Shown: positions 36,247-44,581, numbered from the stretch's first letter. The stretch is DNA of 64,000 bases from Caldicellulosiruptor danielii (GCF_034343125.1 NZ_CP139957.1:581001-645000); one strand, 5' to 3'. Program-made: numbers and translations. Notes: generated by a model from the sequence alone, not told the origin.

Positions 36247-36879
36247 TTGAAAATGCTCTTCAAAGATAGAATTGATGCGGGTGAGAGGCTTGCAGAAAAA
36301 CTGAGGCTATTTAAAGAAAGGCAAGATGTGATTCTTTTTGCAATTCCACGAGGTGGTGTGGTTATCGCAAAAGTAATTGCCGACAGTCTCAAGATCCCTT
36401 TGGATATTGTGTTGGCAAAAAAGATAGGTGCCCCTTTTAACAGAGAGTTTGCTATTGCCGCAGTGGATATAAATGGAGATGTGGTTTTAAATAATGAATA
36501 TGTAGAATATTTCTCTATGAGAGACGAATATATAGAACACCAAAAGAAAAGGGTCTTAGAAAGCTTGAAGGATCAGCTTGTTGAGTACAGGGGTTCTATT
36601 GAATATAAAAGCTTGGAAAACAAGGAGGCAATAATAGTGGATGATGGAATTGCAACAGGTGCGACAACAAAAGCATGTATAAGGTTTCTTTCAAAGCTAA
36701 ATCCTAAAAAAATATACGTTGCAACACCGGTAATTGCACCTTCGACGTTAAAAGAGCTGGAAAAAGAATGTGATGGTGTCTTTTATATTGTAAGTAGCGA
36801 GCCATTTTGGGCAGTTGGACAGTTTTACCTCGACTTTTCACAGGTCTCTGAAGAGGATATTAAAAAACTGCTAAGCTGA
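36247..36879 (+). CDS. Phosphoribosyltransferase-domain protein
   Basis: A 210-aa type I PRTase fold. The PRPP-binding motif is EAIIVDDGIATGATTKAC (residues about 128-145), preceded by FAIPRGGVVIAKVIADSL and VLAKKIGAPFNREFAI. Stand-alone members of this family are uncharacterised and usually lack an assigned base substrate. TTG 36247 has the better spacing (6 nt) to AAGGAG; ATG 36253 is an alternative. Stands alone between the che operon terminator and the HTH gene. Confidence 0.87.
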   Translation: MKMLFKDRIDAGERLAEKLRLFKERQDVILFAIPRGGVVIAKVIADSLKIPLDIVLAKKIGAPFNREFAIAAVDINGDVVLNNEYVEYFSMRDEYIEHQKKRVLESLKDQLVEYRGSIEYKSLENKEAIIVDDGIATGATTKACIRFLSKLNPKKIYVATPVIAPSTLKELEKECDGVFYIVSSEPFWAVGQFYLDFSQVSEEDIKKLLS

Positions 36880-36910
36880 AATTTTTTTAAAAACTGTGTG
36901 CACAAAAATG

Positions 36911-36939
36911 TTAACATAAAAAGGCTTTTGTGATAATAT
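36911..36939 (+). promoter_or_regulatory. Candidate promoter of the HTH/dehydrogenase-like operon
   Basis: TTAACA (36911-36916), a 17-nt spacer, and extended TG-n-TAATAT (-10 at 36934-36939). It ends only about 12 nt before ATG 36952, which argues for the later start at 36976. Confidence 0.5.
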
Positions 36940-36975
36940 AGAATAAAACAAATGGCAGTTGAGTGTGATGAAGAA

Positions 36976-37500
36976 ATGGACTTTTACAGGGTTGGTGATA
37001 AGGTCATAAGTCTTCAAAAAATAGTGGATGAAGTCAAGAAGATATTGGATCTTCGCCAAAAAGGATTTTCGCAGATTGAGGTTGCCGAAAAGCTCAAAAT
37101 AGACAGGTCTTTTATCTCAAAGCTTGAAGGGCTTGGGGAAGTACGTAAGGGCAAAAATATTGCTGCAATCGGATTTCCTGTAAAAAACAAAGATGAGGTA
37201 GAGCAAGTATTGAAGAGCTACGGAATAAACTACTATCTTTTAATGACAGAAGAAGAAAGAAATAGTTTTATAAACTCCCTTTCTGCTGCTCAGCTTTTGA
37301 ACATCATGGGTGAATATATAAATAATTTTAAAATGTTTGACATTGTAATTGCCATGGGTTCGGACTTTAGACTAAACTGGTTCAAAGCTTTTCTTGATTG
37401 TGAGGTCATTACAATACCTCTGGGAAAATCTCCGCTCAAATATGATGTTGAAGTTGATGTTGAAGAGCTGAAGAGAATTTTAGATTCTATTGTGGAGTAG
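36976..37500 (+). CDS. HTH transcriptional regulator with conserved C-terminal domain
   Basis: A protein of 174 aa (182 if ATG 36952 is used). Residues about 10-55 contain an XRE-like helix-turn-helix (GFSQIEVAEKLKIDRSFISKLEGLG). The remaining 115 residues are a separate alpha/beta domain (NIAAIGFPVKNKDEVEQVL; FDIVIAMGSDFRLNWFKAFL) with no catalytic motif I recognise. Start uncertain: no strong ribosome-binding site at either ATG. Its stop lies just before the next gene's ribosome-binding site, so it probably regulates, or works with, the dehydrogenase-like protein. Confidence 0.72.
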   Translation: MDFYRVGDKVISLQKIVDEVKKILDLRQKGFSQIEVAEKLKIDRSFISKLEGLGEVRKGKNIAAIGFPVKNKDEVEQVLKSYGINYYLLMTEEERNSFINSLSAAQLLNIMGEYINNFKMFDIVIAMGSDFRLNWFKAFLDCEVITIPLGKSPLKYDVEVDVEELKRILDSIVE

Positions 37501-37525
37501 AAGAAGGAAAAGGAGATGTTTTTGC

Positions 37526-38437
37526 ATGAAAAGGGTAGTGAGTGTCAGCATTGGTTCGAGCAAGAGGAATCACAAAACCCAAGCTAAAATAATGGGTATT
37601 GACTTTGAGATTGAAAGAATAGGGACAGATGGAGATATAAAAAAGGCAATAGAGATTATAAAAAGCTTAGATGGAAAAGTTGATGCCTTTGGTATGGGAG
37701 GAATTGACATTGTACTTTACGGTGGAGGTAAAAATTATGTCATAAGAGAAGCTATTCCAATAAAAAATGCTGCTCAAAAAACACCTCTTGTTGATGGCAC
37801 AGGTGTTAAAAATACCTTTGAAAAATGGGTTATAAAATATCTTCAAGACAACAGCATAATAGATTTCAAAGGAAAAACTGCACTTGTTGTATGCGCGCTT
37901 GATAGATACAAGCTTGCAGAGGGACTTTATGAGGTAGGTTGCAAGCTTTTGCTTGGTGATGCCCTGTTTGCCTTAGGAATTCCACTTATGATAAAGAGTC
38001 TCAGGGTGTTTTACTATCTTGCAGCTTTGCTTGTCCCATTGATAATAAAATTACCATTTAGCATGTTGTATCCCAATGATGACAAAAAAGAAGAAAATCC
38101 TAAAAAGCTTAAAAGATATTGGAGATATTTTGAAATAGCAGACATCATCGCGGGAGATTATAAATACATTCAAAAGTACATGCCAGATAGTTTGGAAGGA
38201 AAGATAATCATTACAAATACTATTACAAAAGAGGATGTTGAAGAGCTTAAAAGAAGAAAGCTAAAGATGCTTGTTACTACAACACCTGAATTTGAGGGAA
38301 GATCTTTTGGAACAAATGTTGTTGAGGCAATTTTAGTTGCTCTAACAGGTAAAAAGTTGGAAAATATGAGTCAAGAGGAGATAGAAAAGCTCATAAAAGA
38401 GATTGATTTTCAGCCCAGGATAGAAATATTCTATTAG
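37526..38437 (+). CDS. Conserved dehydrogenase-like protein, function unproven
   Basis: A 303-aa protein beginning VVSVSIGSSKRNHK. I recall that similar clostridial proteins carry the automatic name quinate 5-dehydrogenase, but I see no clear GxGxxG Rossmann loop and no quinate pathway nearby, so I do not adopt it. The middle has an unusually hydrophobic stretch (LRVFYYLAALLVPLIIKLPFSM), possibly membrane-associated. The C-terminal part has IIITNTITKEDVEELKRRKLKMLVTTTP and FGTNVVEAIL. ATG 37526 is 10 nt after AGGAG. Second gene of a three-gene group. Confidence 0.68.
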   Translation: MKRVVSVSIGSSKRNHKTQAKIMGIDFEIERIGTDGDIKKAIEIIKSLDGKVDAFGMGGIDIVLYGGGKNYVIREAIPIKNAAQKTPLVDGTGVKNTFEKWVIKYLQDNSIIDFKGKTALVVCALDRYKLAEGLYEVGCKLLLGDALFALGIPLMIKSLRVFYYLAALLVPLIIKLPFSMLYPNDDKKEENPKKLKRYWRYFEIADIIAGDYKYIQKYMPDSLEGKIIITNTITKEDVEELKRRKLKMLVTTTPEFEGRSFGTNVVEAILVALTGKKLENMSQEEIEKLIKEIDFQPRIEIFY

Positions 38438-38456
38438 TAGAAGATATTTTCTTGGG

Positions 38457-39326
38457 TTGATAAAAATTTATACTATTACTTTTATATTAGAAGGCGAAAG
38501 TAGAATTTTTATTCCGGAATATGCAAAGTTTTTACCTCTACTTTTAAGAAAATTTCTGGTTGCAAATTCACAACCTAAATTCGAGGAGTATATAAGACTA
38601 ATTAATGGAATAGAGATGAGATTAGAATTCTTTATATTTCCAAATACAGAATATCTTTCAAAAAGATATAAAAAGATAAAATTGATTATTGATCAGCAAA
38701 GAAGAGGAAGAGTAATACTTTTTGATTGGACATATGAACAAAATATTCACATTAATTGTTTTATTGCATATTATATTGTAAGAGAAATATTAAAAAAGTA
38801 CGGTCAACGTTTAAAAAATAGAAAAATAGGAATAATTGGGCTTGAAAAAGCTAAAAAAAATGGACTTTTATATGAGCTTGCAGAAAATACAGATATTCTT
38901 TATACTTCATTTACTTCATTCCAAGAGACAAAAATAGCTGATGAACTTTTGGGAGAGTTCGGAACAGTTATAATAAACTGCTGGGAAGTAGGGAAGTTGT
39001 TTGAAACTACAGATGTGGTGTTTATGTTCAGAGAGTCAGACAAGACAGCGGATACATTAAAAAGAAGGATAGTGTGCTATCCTGAAAAGGGTGTGGTAGA
39101 AGATTTTGAATTTTTGAAGAAGTCCTTTTTTCTTTCTGAGGTTTGTGTTGATTTTCTTCCTCTGAAAGATATTTGTATATATAACGTGACACCTTTTATT
39201 AATTTGCCTATCAACATGATTGAAATCATTTGTGAAAAGCTTCTTTTTACAACCATAAATAGTTTTTCAGATGCCAAAAAGGTCTTTACAAAAGACCTCT
39301 TTGATGTTAAAATAAAGCTCAAGTAA
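38457..39326 (+). CDS. Hypothetical protein, third gene of the trio
   Basis: A 289-aa protein I do not recognise. It has no signal peptide or membrane segment. Residues 110-150 (RLKNRKIGIIGLEKAKKNGLLYELAENTDI) could be a strand-loop-helix of a nucleotide-binding fold. The C terminus ends in KAVFTKDLF-like repeats of Lys and Phe. TTG 38457 has only a weak upstream purine tract, so the start is uncertain. It follows the previous stop by 19 nt on the same strand and is likely co-transcribed. Confidence 0.6.
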   Translation: MIKIYTITFILEGESRIFIPEYAKFLPLLLRKFLVANSQPKFEEYIRLINGIEMRLEFFIFPNTEYLSKRYKKIKLIIDQQRRGRVILFDWTYEQNIHINCFIAYYIVREILKKYGQRLKNRKIGIIGLEKAKKNGLLYELAENTDILYTSFTSFQETKIADELLGEFGTVIINCWEVGKLFETTDVVFMFRESDKTADTLKRRIVCYPEKGVVEDFEFLKKSFFLSEVCVDFLPLKDICIYNVTPFINLPINMIEIICEKLLFTTINSFSDAKKVFTKDLFDVKIKLK

Positions 39327-39329
39327 TAT
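39301..39329 (+). promoter_or_regulatory. Candidate promoter of the CDF transporter leader
   Basis: TTGATG (39301-39306), 17-nt spacer, TAATAT (39324-39329), overlapping the end of the preceding gene. Predicts a leader of nearly 200 nt before ATG 39533. Confidence 0.45.
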
Positions 39330-39357
39330 GAAAAATTTAATATTTTTTAAGTGGTCA

Positions 39358-39474
39358 GAAAAGAGTGCTCAAAAGCTCTTTTCGGGCCTGGAAATTGTAC
39401 CAGGCAGCAGGGATAAAAAAAATCCTGCGGGACCCATGTTTTTACACAAAACATGAGTCTTGGCAGGATTTTTT
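39358..39474 (+). promoter_or_regulatory. Structured leader with competing hairpins before the CDF gene
   Basis: Four successive hairpins are visible: GAAAAGAG/CTCTTTTC (39358-39383), GCCTGG/CCAGGC (39386-39405), GCAGGGAT/ATCCTGC (39407-39428) and CATGTTTT/AAAACATG (39435-39455). The ATCCTGC arm (39422-39428) can instead pair with GCAGGAT (39463-39469), extending the fourth hairpin into a long terminator with a T-run to 39474. This is antiterminator/terminator geometry. It does not match the NiCo or other metal riboswitch consensus that I can recall. Confidence 0.55.
39420..39474 (+). terminator. Rho-independent terminator in the CDF leader
   Basis: AAATCCTGC (39420-39428) pairs with GCAGGATTT (39463-39471), with inner GAC/GTC and CATGTTTT/AAAACATG pairing, followed by Ts. 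It may terminate the upstream trio or attenuate the CDF gene. Confidence 0.8.
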
Positions 39475-39532
39475 ATTGTTTTAATAGTTTTTGGTAAAAA
39501 GCTTATGATGAAAGGGGTTTTAGTGAAGGTAT

Positions 39533-40390
39533 ATGGAAAAGCAAGGTGCAGCACTTTTGTCAGTTTTTTCTAATACAGCCTTGGTTTTATTCAAACTTAT
39601 TGCAGGTAGCATTATGGGTTCTGTGTCTGTCATATCAGAGGCAATTCACTCTGGCATTGACCTTTTAGCAAGCTTGGTTGCATATTTTTCCATCAAACAG
39701 GCAAGAAAACCAGCAGACAGTGACCATCCTTTTGGTCATGGCAAGTTTGAAAATGTCTCTGGTGCATTTGAAGCGATGTTAATATTTTTAGCAGCGGCTA
39801 TGATTATTTATGAGGCAATAAAAAAGATTGTAAAGGGTGGAGAAGTTGAGAAAATAGAAGCAGGACTTTTGGTTATGCTAATCTCAGCTGTTGTGAATCT
39901 TTTTATATCCACAAAGCTTTTTAAAATAGCTAAAAAAACAGATTCTGTGGCTTTGGAAGCAGATGCTATGCATCTTTTCACAGATGTGTTTACTTCATTT
40001 GGAGTATTCTTAGGGCTTATTGCAATAAAGCTTACACATGTGTACATTATAGATCCGATAATCGCTATTATTGTTGCTCTGATGATAATAAAAGCTTCTG
40101 TGGATTTAACAAGAAAAGCTCTCTGTGACCTTGTTGACAAGAGTCTTCCTCAAAGCGAGATTGAGATAATTGAAAGTATAATAAGAAGATACTCCCAGGT
40201 TACAAGCTTTCACAAGCTCAGAACCAGGAAAAGTGGAGACAGACGCGAGATTGATGTTCACATTAAAATGAGAAATTCGACTACTTTAATCGACGCTCAC
40301 AACCTCTGTAACCAGATAGAAAAAGATATAAAATCTGCTTTGCCAAATTCGTATATAACAATCCATATTGAACCTGAGGATGAGAAGTAG
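39533..40390 (+). CDS. Cation diffusion facilitator (metal/H+ antiporter)
   Basis: Exports divalent metal ions from the cytoplasm. The 285-aa protein has about six helices. Metal site A is in SEAIHSGIDLLAS (HxxxD) and in EADAMHLFTDVFTS (second HxxxD-type pair in helix 5). The signature DHPFGHGKFE is present, and a C-terminal cytosolic domain ends in HIKMRNS and TIHIEPED. The HxxxD pairs are found in both Zn- and Fe/Mn-type members, so specificity cannot be set. ATG 39533 follows GAAGG closely. Long structured leader upstream. Confidence 0.9.
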   Translation: MEKQGAALLSVFSNTALVLFKLIAGSIMGSVSVISEAIHSGIDLLASLVAYFSIKQARKPADSDHPFGHGKFENVSGAFEAMLIFLAAAMIIYEAIKKIVKGGEVEKIEAGLLVMLISAVVNLFISTKLFKIAKKTDSVALEADAMHLFTDVFTSFGVFLGLIAIKLTHVYIIDPIIAIIVALMIIKASVDLTRKALCDLVDKSLPQSEIEIIESIIRRYSQVTSFHKLRTRKSGDRREIDVHIKMRNSTTLIDAHNLCNQIEKDIKSALPNSYITIHIEPEDEK

Positions 40391-40412
40391 GAAGAGTCAC
40401 AAAAAGTCTATA

Positions 40413-40441
40413 TTGAAATCCACTGTGTTCGATGATATAAT
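40413..40441 (+). promoter_or_regulatory. Promoter of the fluoride-exporter operon
   Basis: TTGAAA (40413-40418), 17-nt spacer, extended TG-n-TATAAT (-10 at 40436-40441). The start point near 40448 is a few bases before the aptamer. Confidence 0.8.
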
Positions 40442-40451
40442 ACTGAAAGAA

Positions 40452-40505
40452 AAGGCGATGGAGTCCGCCACACAAATGCCAATGAGGGCTGATGACTCCT
40501 ACAGA
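40452..40505 (+). ncRNA. Fluoride riboswitch (crcB motif)
   Basis: The RNA reads GGCGATGGAGTCCGCC, then a short AC/A-rich joining segment, ATGCC...GGGCTGATGACTCC and TACAG. These are the conserved GGCGAUG, CCGCC, CUGAUG and UACUG-like blocks of the compact fluoride aptamer, nearly the layout of the Thermotoga petrophila example. It stands directly before two crcB fluoride-channel genes. Confidence 0.95.
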
Positions 40506-40538
40506 TGCTGCAAAAGAGCAACATCTGTAGGAGTTTTT
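40495..40538 (+). terminator. Fluoride-controlled terminator
   Basis: ACTCCTACAGATG (40495-40507) pairs perfectly with CATCTGTAGGAGT (40522-40534), followed by Ts. Its 5' arm includes the aptamer's 3' strand (GACTCC pairs with GGAGTC), so ligand-stabilised aptamer folding should prevent termination: an ON switch. Confidence 0.9.
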
Positions 40539-40599
40539 GTATTTCATGAGCTAAATTTTATGCTGACAGGTTTGATTTTACTGAAGGAGGCAAAGGTAT

Positions 40600-40998
40600 A
40601 TGAAAAACATTATTGCAATTGGTGTTGGAGCTTTTTTTGGTGCTGTTTGTAGATTTTTTATATCTCAGCTGAGCCTCGGAAGCTTTCCTTTTGCAACACT
40701 TTTTATAAACGTTATTGGCAGTTTTGTTTTGTGCTTTGTTGCAGAAATAACCGTAGAACACATAAAGATTTCAACTGCATTAAGACACATGATAACAACA
40801 GGTTTTATAAGCAGCTTTACAACCTTTTCTACATTTGTACTTGAAATTGTGAGGTTTTTAATGAAAGGAGAATTTACTGTTGCGATTGTCTATCCTCTTT
40901 TATCCATTTTACTTGGGCTTTTAGCTTCAATTCTTGGGTTTGAACTTGCGAGGGCTGTTTCAGAAAGGCAGCAAAAAGAGGAGTATGAGGCAGCATGA
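40600..40998 (+). CDS. crcB1: Fluoride channel subunit CrcB/Fluc 1
   Basis: A 132-aa four-helix fluoride-export channel. The family blocks are IAIGVGAFFGAVCRFF, FATLFINVIGSFVLCF (the GTxxxNxxGSF pattern with the pore Asn) and TGFISSFTTFSTFVLE (central Na+-site Thr/Ser and Phe-box region). RBS GAAGGAGG is upstream. Overlaps crcB2 by 4 nt. A second dissimilar copy indicates a heterodimeric Fluc. Confidence 0.95.
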   Translation: MKNIIAIGVGAFFGAVCRFFISQLSLGSFPFATLFINVIGSFVLCFVAEITVEHIKISTALRHMITTGFISSFTTFSTFVLEIVRFLMKGEFTVAIVYPLLSILLGLLASILGFELARAVSERQQKEEYEAA

Positions 40999-41351
40999 AC
41001 TATCTCATTGTTGGAGTTGGCGGAGTAATTGGAGCAATCTTGAGATATATAGTTGGGAAAATATTTAGAGAGGTAATGGACAAAGACCATCCTGTTGCTA
41101 CATTGTTTATAAACGTGATAGGGAGTTTTTTAATAGGATATTTGTCAACAAAACATCTTTCGAGTGAGTACAAACTTTTTCTGATAACTGGTCTTCTTGG
41201 CGGGTTCACAACATACTCTACGTTTATGCTTGAGACATCAAGGTATATAAAGAGAGAAAAACACATGAAAGCCTTTATTTATGTACTTGTCTCTATCATT
41301 TTTGGAATAGTTGCAGCTGGTGTGGGTATTTGGTTAGCAAGCTTTGTCTAA
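40995..41351 (+). CDS. crcB2: Fluoride channel subunit CrcB/Fluc 2
   Basis: A 118-aa four-helix paralogue: VGGVIGAILRYIVG, VATLFINVIGSFLIGY and TGLLGGFTTYSTFMLE. Translationally coupled to crcB1 by ATGA overlap and under the same fluoride riboswitch. Tandem crcB genes generally encode heterodimers, in which each subunit keeps its role in one antiparallel orientation. Confidence 0.95.
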   Translation: MNYLIVGVGGVIGAILRYIVGKIFREVMDKDHPVATLFINVIGSFLIGYLSTKHLSSEYKLFLITGLLGGFTTYSTFMLETSRYIKREKHMKAFIYVLVSIIFGIVAAGVGIWLASFV

Positions 41352-41388
41352 GTATTACTATATTTTGATTATTTTTAGGTCTCATTAC

Positions 41389-41418
41389 TTGAAACCCCAA
41401 ATTGAATTAATATATAAT
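41389..41418 (+). promoter_or_regulatory. Promoter of hisS-aspS
   Basis: TTGAAA (41389-41394), 18-nt spacer, TATAAT (41413-41418). The start point near 41425 is about 46 nt before hisS; no T-box-like leader fits that distance. Confidence 0.7.
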
Positions 41419-41470
41419 TTAAATATTGCAAATTCTAATCTTTTTAATTATTTTGAGGAGAGAGTAGGAA

Positions 41471-42736
41471 ATGAAAATCCAAGCACCAAAAGGAACAAAA
41501 GACGTGCTACCGGAAGAAAGTTATATGTGGCAATATGTTGAAAATAAATTCAGAGAGGTTTGCAAGCTTTATGGATATCAGGAAGTTAGATTTCCAACAT
41601 TTGAGTACACAGAGCTTTTCCAAAGAGGAGTGGGCGAGACCACTGATATTGTCCAAAAAGAGATGTATACTTTTTTGGACAAGGGTGGAAGGAGCATCAC
41701 TTTAAGACCGGAAGGAACAGCATCCACAGCAAGATTGTTCATCGAACATGGTTTTGCGTCACGTCCGATGCCGCAGAGGTTTTACTACATTATTTCAGCT
41801 TTCAGGTATGAAAACACACAAGGTGGTAGGTTCAGAGAGTTTCACCAGTTTGGAATTGAGAATTTTGGTTCTTCTTCGCCTGTGACAGATGCTGAAGTAA
41901 TTTCACTTGCTTACAATTTTTTTACAAGCATTGGGCTTGACAATATTACTGTGAATATTAACAGCATCGGGTGTCCTGTGTGCAGGAAGGAGTATGTGAA
42001 AAATTTAAAAGAGTATTTTTCGGCAAATTCTCAAAAACTCTGCCATACATGCCACCAGAGGCTTGACAAAAATCCAATGAGAATTTTGGACTGCAAAGAA
42101 GAGGGTTGCAAGCTGGTTGCAAAAGATGCACCAAAACCAATTGATTATCTTTGTGATGATTGTAAAAGCCATTTTGAAAGTGTGAAAACTTATTTAGATT
42201 CGGCAAAGGTTTTATATAAGGTTGACCCATTTATTGTTCGCGGCTTGGACTACTACACAAAGACAGTTTTTGAGATTGTGGCTACTGTCTCTGATAAAGA
42301 GCTTGCAATCTGTGGCGGTGGAAGGTACGATAATCTGATAGAGCAGATAGGTGGTAATTCTACCCCAGGAATTGGTTTTGCAATTGGTGTTGAGAGACTC
42401 TTGATGCTGCTTGAGCAAAATGGTCTTCTTCCATTAAGGCCACAGGTTCCAGAGGTGTTTGTTGCAACAATAGGGGAAAATAGTGTCAAAAAAGCTTTTG
42501 AGATTGCAAGTAGACTTAGATTTGAAGGAATTTCCACTATAATTGAAGAGATGGGAAGAAGCTTGAAATCCCAGATGAAATATGCTGATAAGATTGGCTG
42601 TCAGTTTTCTATAATCATCGGAGATGACGAGATTACAAAAGGTGTTTGTAAGATTAGAAATATGAAGACATCTTCAGAGGAAATAGTAGAAATAGAAAAT
42701 GTTTGTCAGTATTTAAAAGAAAAACTTCAAAAATAA
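41471..42736 (+). CDS. hisS: Histidyl-tRNA synthetase
   Basis: Charges tRNA-His. The 421-aa class II enzyme has AVxxPEGTAS-type motif 2 region (LRPEGTASTARLFIEHG), the histidine-binding motif GLDYYTKTVFE, and motif 3 GIGFAIGVERLLM, followed by the anticodon domain. Four Cys (CPVC...CHTC and others) form a pattern seen in Gram-positive HisRS. RBS GAGGAGAG. aspS follows 37-46 nt downstream, the usual Firmicute pair. Confidence 0.97.
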   Translation: MKIQAPKGTKDVLPEESYMWQYVENKFREVCKLYGYQEVRFPTFEYTELFQRGVGETTDIVQKEMYTFLDKGGRSITLRPEGTASTARLFIEHGFASRPMPQRFYYIISAFRYENTQGGRFREFHQFGIENFGSSSPVTDAEVISLAYNFFTSIGLDNITVNINSIGCPVCRKEYVKNLKEYFSANSQKLCHTCHQRLDKNPMRILDCKEEGCKLVAKDAPKPIDYLCDDCKSHFESVKTYLDSAKVLYKVDPFIVRGLDYYTKTVFEIVATVSDKELAICGGGRYDNLIEQIGGNSTPGIGFAIGVERLLMLLEQNGLLPLRPQVPEVFVATIGENSVKKAFEIASRLRFEGISTIIEEMGRSLKSQMKYADKIGCQFSIIIGDDEITKGVCKIRNMKTSSEEIVEIENVCQYLKEKLQK

Positions 42737-42782
42737 CAAGCATATTTTATAACTTCAAAAATTTTCAAAGAAGGTGATAGGT

Positions 42783-44567
42783 GTGGAAGGTATTAAGGGA
42801 TTTAAACGAACAAAATACTGTGGAGAGGTATCGCTTGAGGATGTTGGAAAAGAGGTTGTGCTAACAGGTTGGGTTGATACAAGACGCGACCTTGGCGGGA
42901 TAATCTTTGTTGATTTGAGGGATAGGACTGGTATCGTTCAGGTTGTATTTGATGAGAAGATGGGGGAAGAACTTTTAGACAGGGCTGACTCGCTAAGAAG
43001 TGAGTACTGTATCGGTGTTAGAGGTATTGTGGAGAAAAGACCACCTGATACAGTAAATCCAAAGATAAAAACAGGCGAGGTAGAAGTAAGAGCAACAGAA
43101 CTGAGGATATTTAACAAGTCTGAGACGCCTCCTTTCCCAATTGAAGAGGGGATAAATGTAAACGAGGCAGTAAGGCTAAAATATAGGTATTTGGATTTGA
43201 GAAGGCCTGATATGCAAAGAAACCTTATGTTCAGACACAAACTCTATCAGGTTGTTCGAAATTTTCTTTCTAAAAACGGCTTTATAGAGATAGAAACACC
43301 CATGCTCACAAAATCCACTCCAGAAGGTGCAAGAGACTATCTTGTACCAAGCAGAATATTTCCGGGAAAATTTTTTGCACTGCCACAGTCACCGCAGCTT
43401 TTTAAGCAGCTTTTGATGGTTGCAGGGTTTGACAGATATTTTCAGATTGTAAAGTGTTTTAGAGATGAAGACCTGCGAGCAGACAGACAACCTGAGTTTA
43501 CCCAGATAGACATTGAGATGTCGTTTGTTGATGTTGACGATGTTATTGAGATAAATGAAAAACTGCTCCAGACCATTTTTGGAGAGATGCTGGGGATAGA
43601 CTTAAAACTTCCCCTTCCAAGACTTACCTACAAGGAAGCAATGGAAAGGTTTGGCTCAGACAAACCAGATACTCGTTTTGGAATGGAACTTGTTGATATT
43701 ACTGATATTGCGAAAAACTGTGAATTTAAAGTATTTTCTGATGCAGCAAACAAGGGTGGGTCTGTTAGAGCCATCAATGCAAAGGGTTGTGCGGCTACAT
43801 TTTCAAGGCGTGAGATTGATGCACTTGTTGAGTTTGCAAAGAACTTTAAAGCAAAAGGTCTTGCATGGATTGCAGTTGAAAGTGATGGTCTGAAATCCCC
43901 TATTGTAAAGTTTTTAAAAGAAGAGGAGATAAATGAGATTCTAAAGAGACTTGGAGCAGAGGTTGGAGATTTGTTGCTATTTTCTGCTGACAAGGATGAA
44001 ATTGTCTTTGATGTTCTTGGGAACTTGAGACTTGAGATAGCAAGAAAGCTAAACCTTCTTGACAAGTCAAAGTTTAATCTTTTATGGGTGGTAGAGTTTC
44101 CGCTTTTTGAGTATTCAGAAGAAGAAGGTAGGTTTGTTGCAAAACACCATCCATTTACATCGCCAATGGATGAAGATTTAGAATTTTTAGAGACAGACCC
44201 GGCGAAAGTAAGGTCAAAGGCTTACGATATTGTGTTAAATGGTACAGAAATTGGCGGTGGTTCTATCAGAATTCACTCACCCGAGATTCAAAAGAGAATG
44301 TTTAAAGCCCTTGGATTTACAGAGGAAAGGGCACAGGAGAGGTTTGGCTTTTTGCTTGAAGCTTTCAAGTACGGCACACCACCGCATGGCGGAATTGCTT
44401 ATGGATTTGACAGGTTGTGCATGCTACTGTTAGGTTTGGACTCAATCAGAGACACAATTGCGTTTCCAAAGGTAAAAGATTCATCGTGCCCGCTGACTGA
44501 CGCTCCATCGGAGGTTGAACCAAAACAGCTTCGAGAACTTCACATCAAGGTTGATGTTGTAAAATAA
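42783..44567 (+). CDS. aspS: Aspartyl-tRNA synthetase (bacterial type)
   Basis: Charges tRNA-Asp. The 594-aa enzyme has the N-terminal anticodon OB fold (VVLTGWVDTRRDLGGIIFVDLRDRTG), motif 2 FRDEDLRADRQPEFTQIDIEMSF, the GAD insertion (residues about 310-410) typical of bacterial enzymes, and motif 3 YGFDRLCMLLLG. GTG 42783 follows AAGGTGA; the earlier GTG 42774 lies within that site. The window does not show a separate Asp/Asn-specific hallmark, so discriminating or non-discriminating type is not assigned. Confidence 0.96.
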   Translation: MEGIKGFKRTKYCGEVSLEDVGKEVVLTGWVDTRRDLGGIIFVDLRDRTGIVQVVFDEKMGEELLDRADSLRSEYCIGVRGIVEKRPPDTVNPKIKTGEVEVRATELRIFNKSETPPFPIEEGINVNEAVRLKYRYLDLRRPDMQRNLMFRHKLYQVVRNFLSKNGFIEIETPMLTKSTPEGARDYLVPSRIFPGKFFALPQSPQLFKQLLMVAGFDRYFQIVKCFRDEDLRADRQPEFTQIDIEMSFVDVDDVIEINEKLLQTIFGEMLGIDLKLPLPRLTYKEAMERFGSDKPDTRFGMELVDITDIAKNCEFKVFSDAANKGGSVRAINAKGCAATFSRREIDALVEFAKNFKAKGLAWIAVESDGLKSPIVKFLKEEEINEILKRLGAEVGDLLLFSADKDEIVFDVLGNLRLEIARKLNLLDKSKFNLLWVVEFPLFEYSEEEGRFVAKHHPFTSPMDEDLEFLETDPAKVRSKAYDIVLNGTEIGGGSIRIHSPEIQKRMFKALGFTEERAQERFGFLLEAFKYGTPPHGGIAYGFDRLCMLLLGLDSIRDTIAFPKVKDSSCPLTDAPSEVEPKQLRELHIKVDVVK

Positions 44568-44581
44568 CAAAGAATTTTTCA

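Noticed and set aside
39358-39474. NiCo (czcD-type) riboswitch before the CDF gene
   Set aside because: The gene context fits, but the conserved junction sequences I remember (GAGCAGGC and a 3' GGGACAG closing the four-way junction) are not placed correctly; reported only as an unassigned leader.
40368-40652. 94-codon plus-strand frame across the fluoride riboswitch
   Set aside because: It runs through the aptamer and terminator and into crcB1 in another frame; not a gene.
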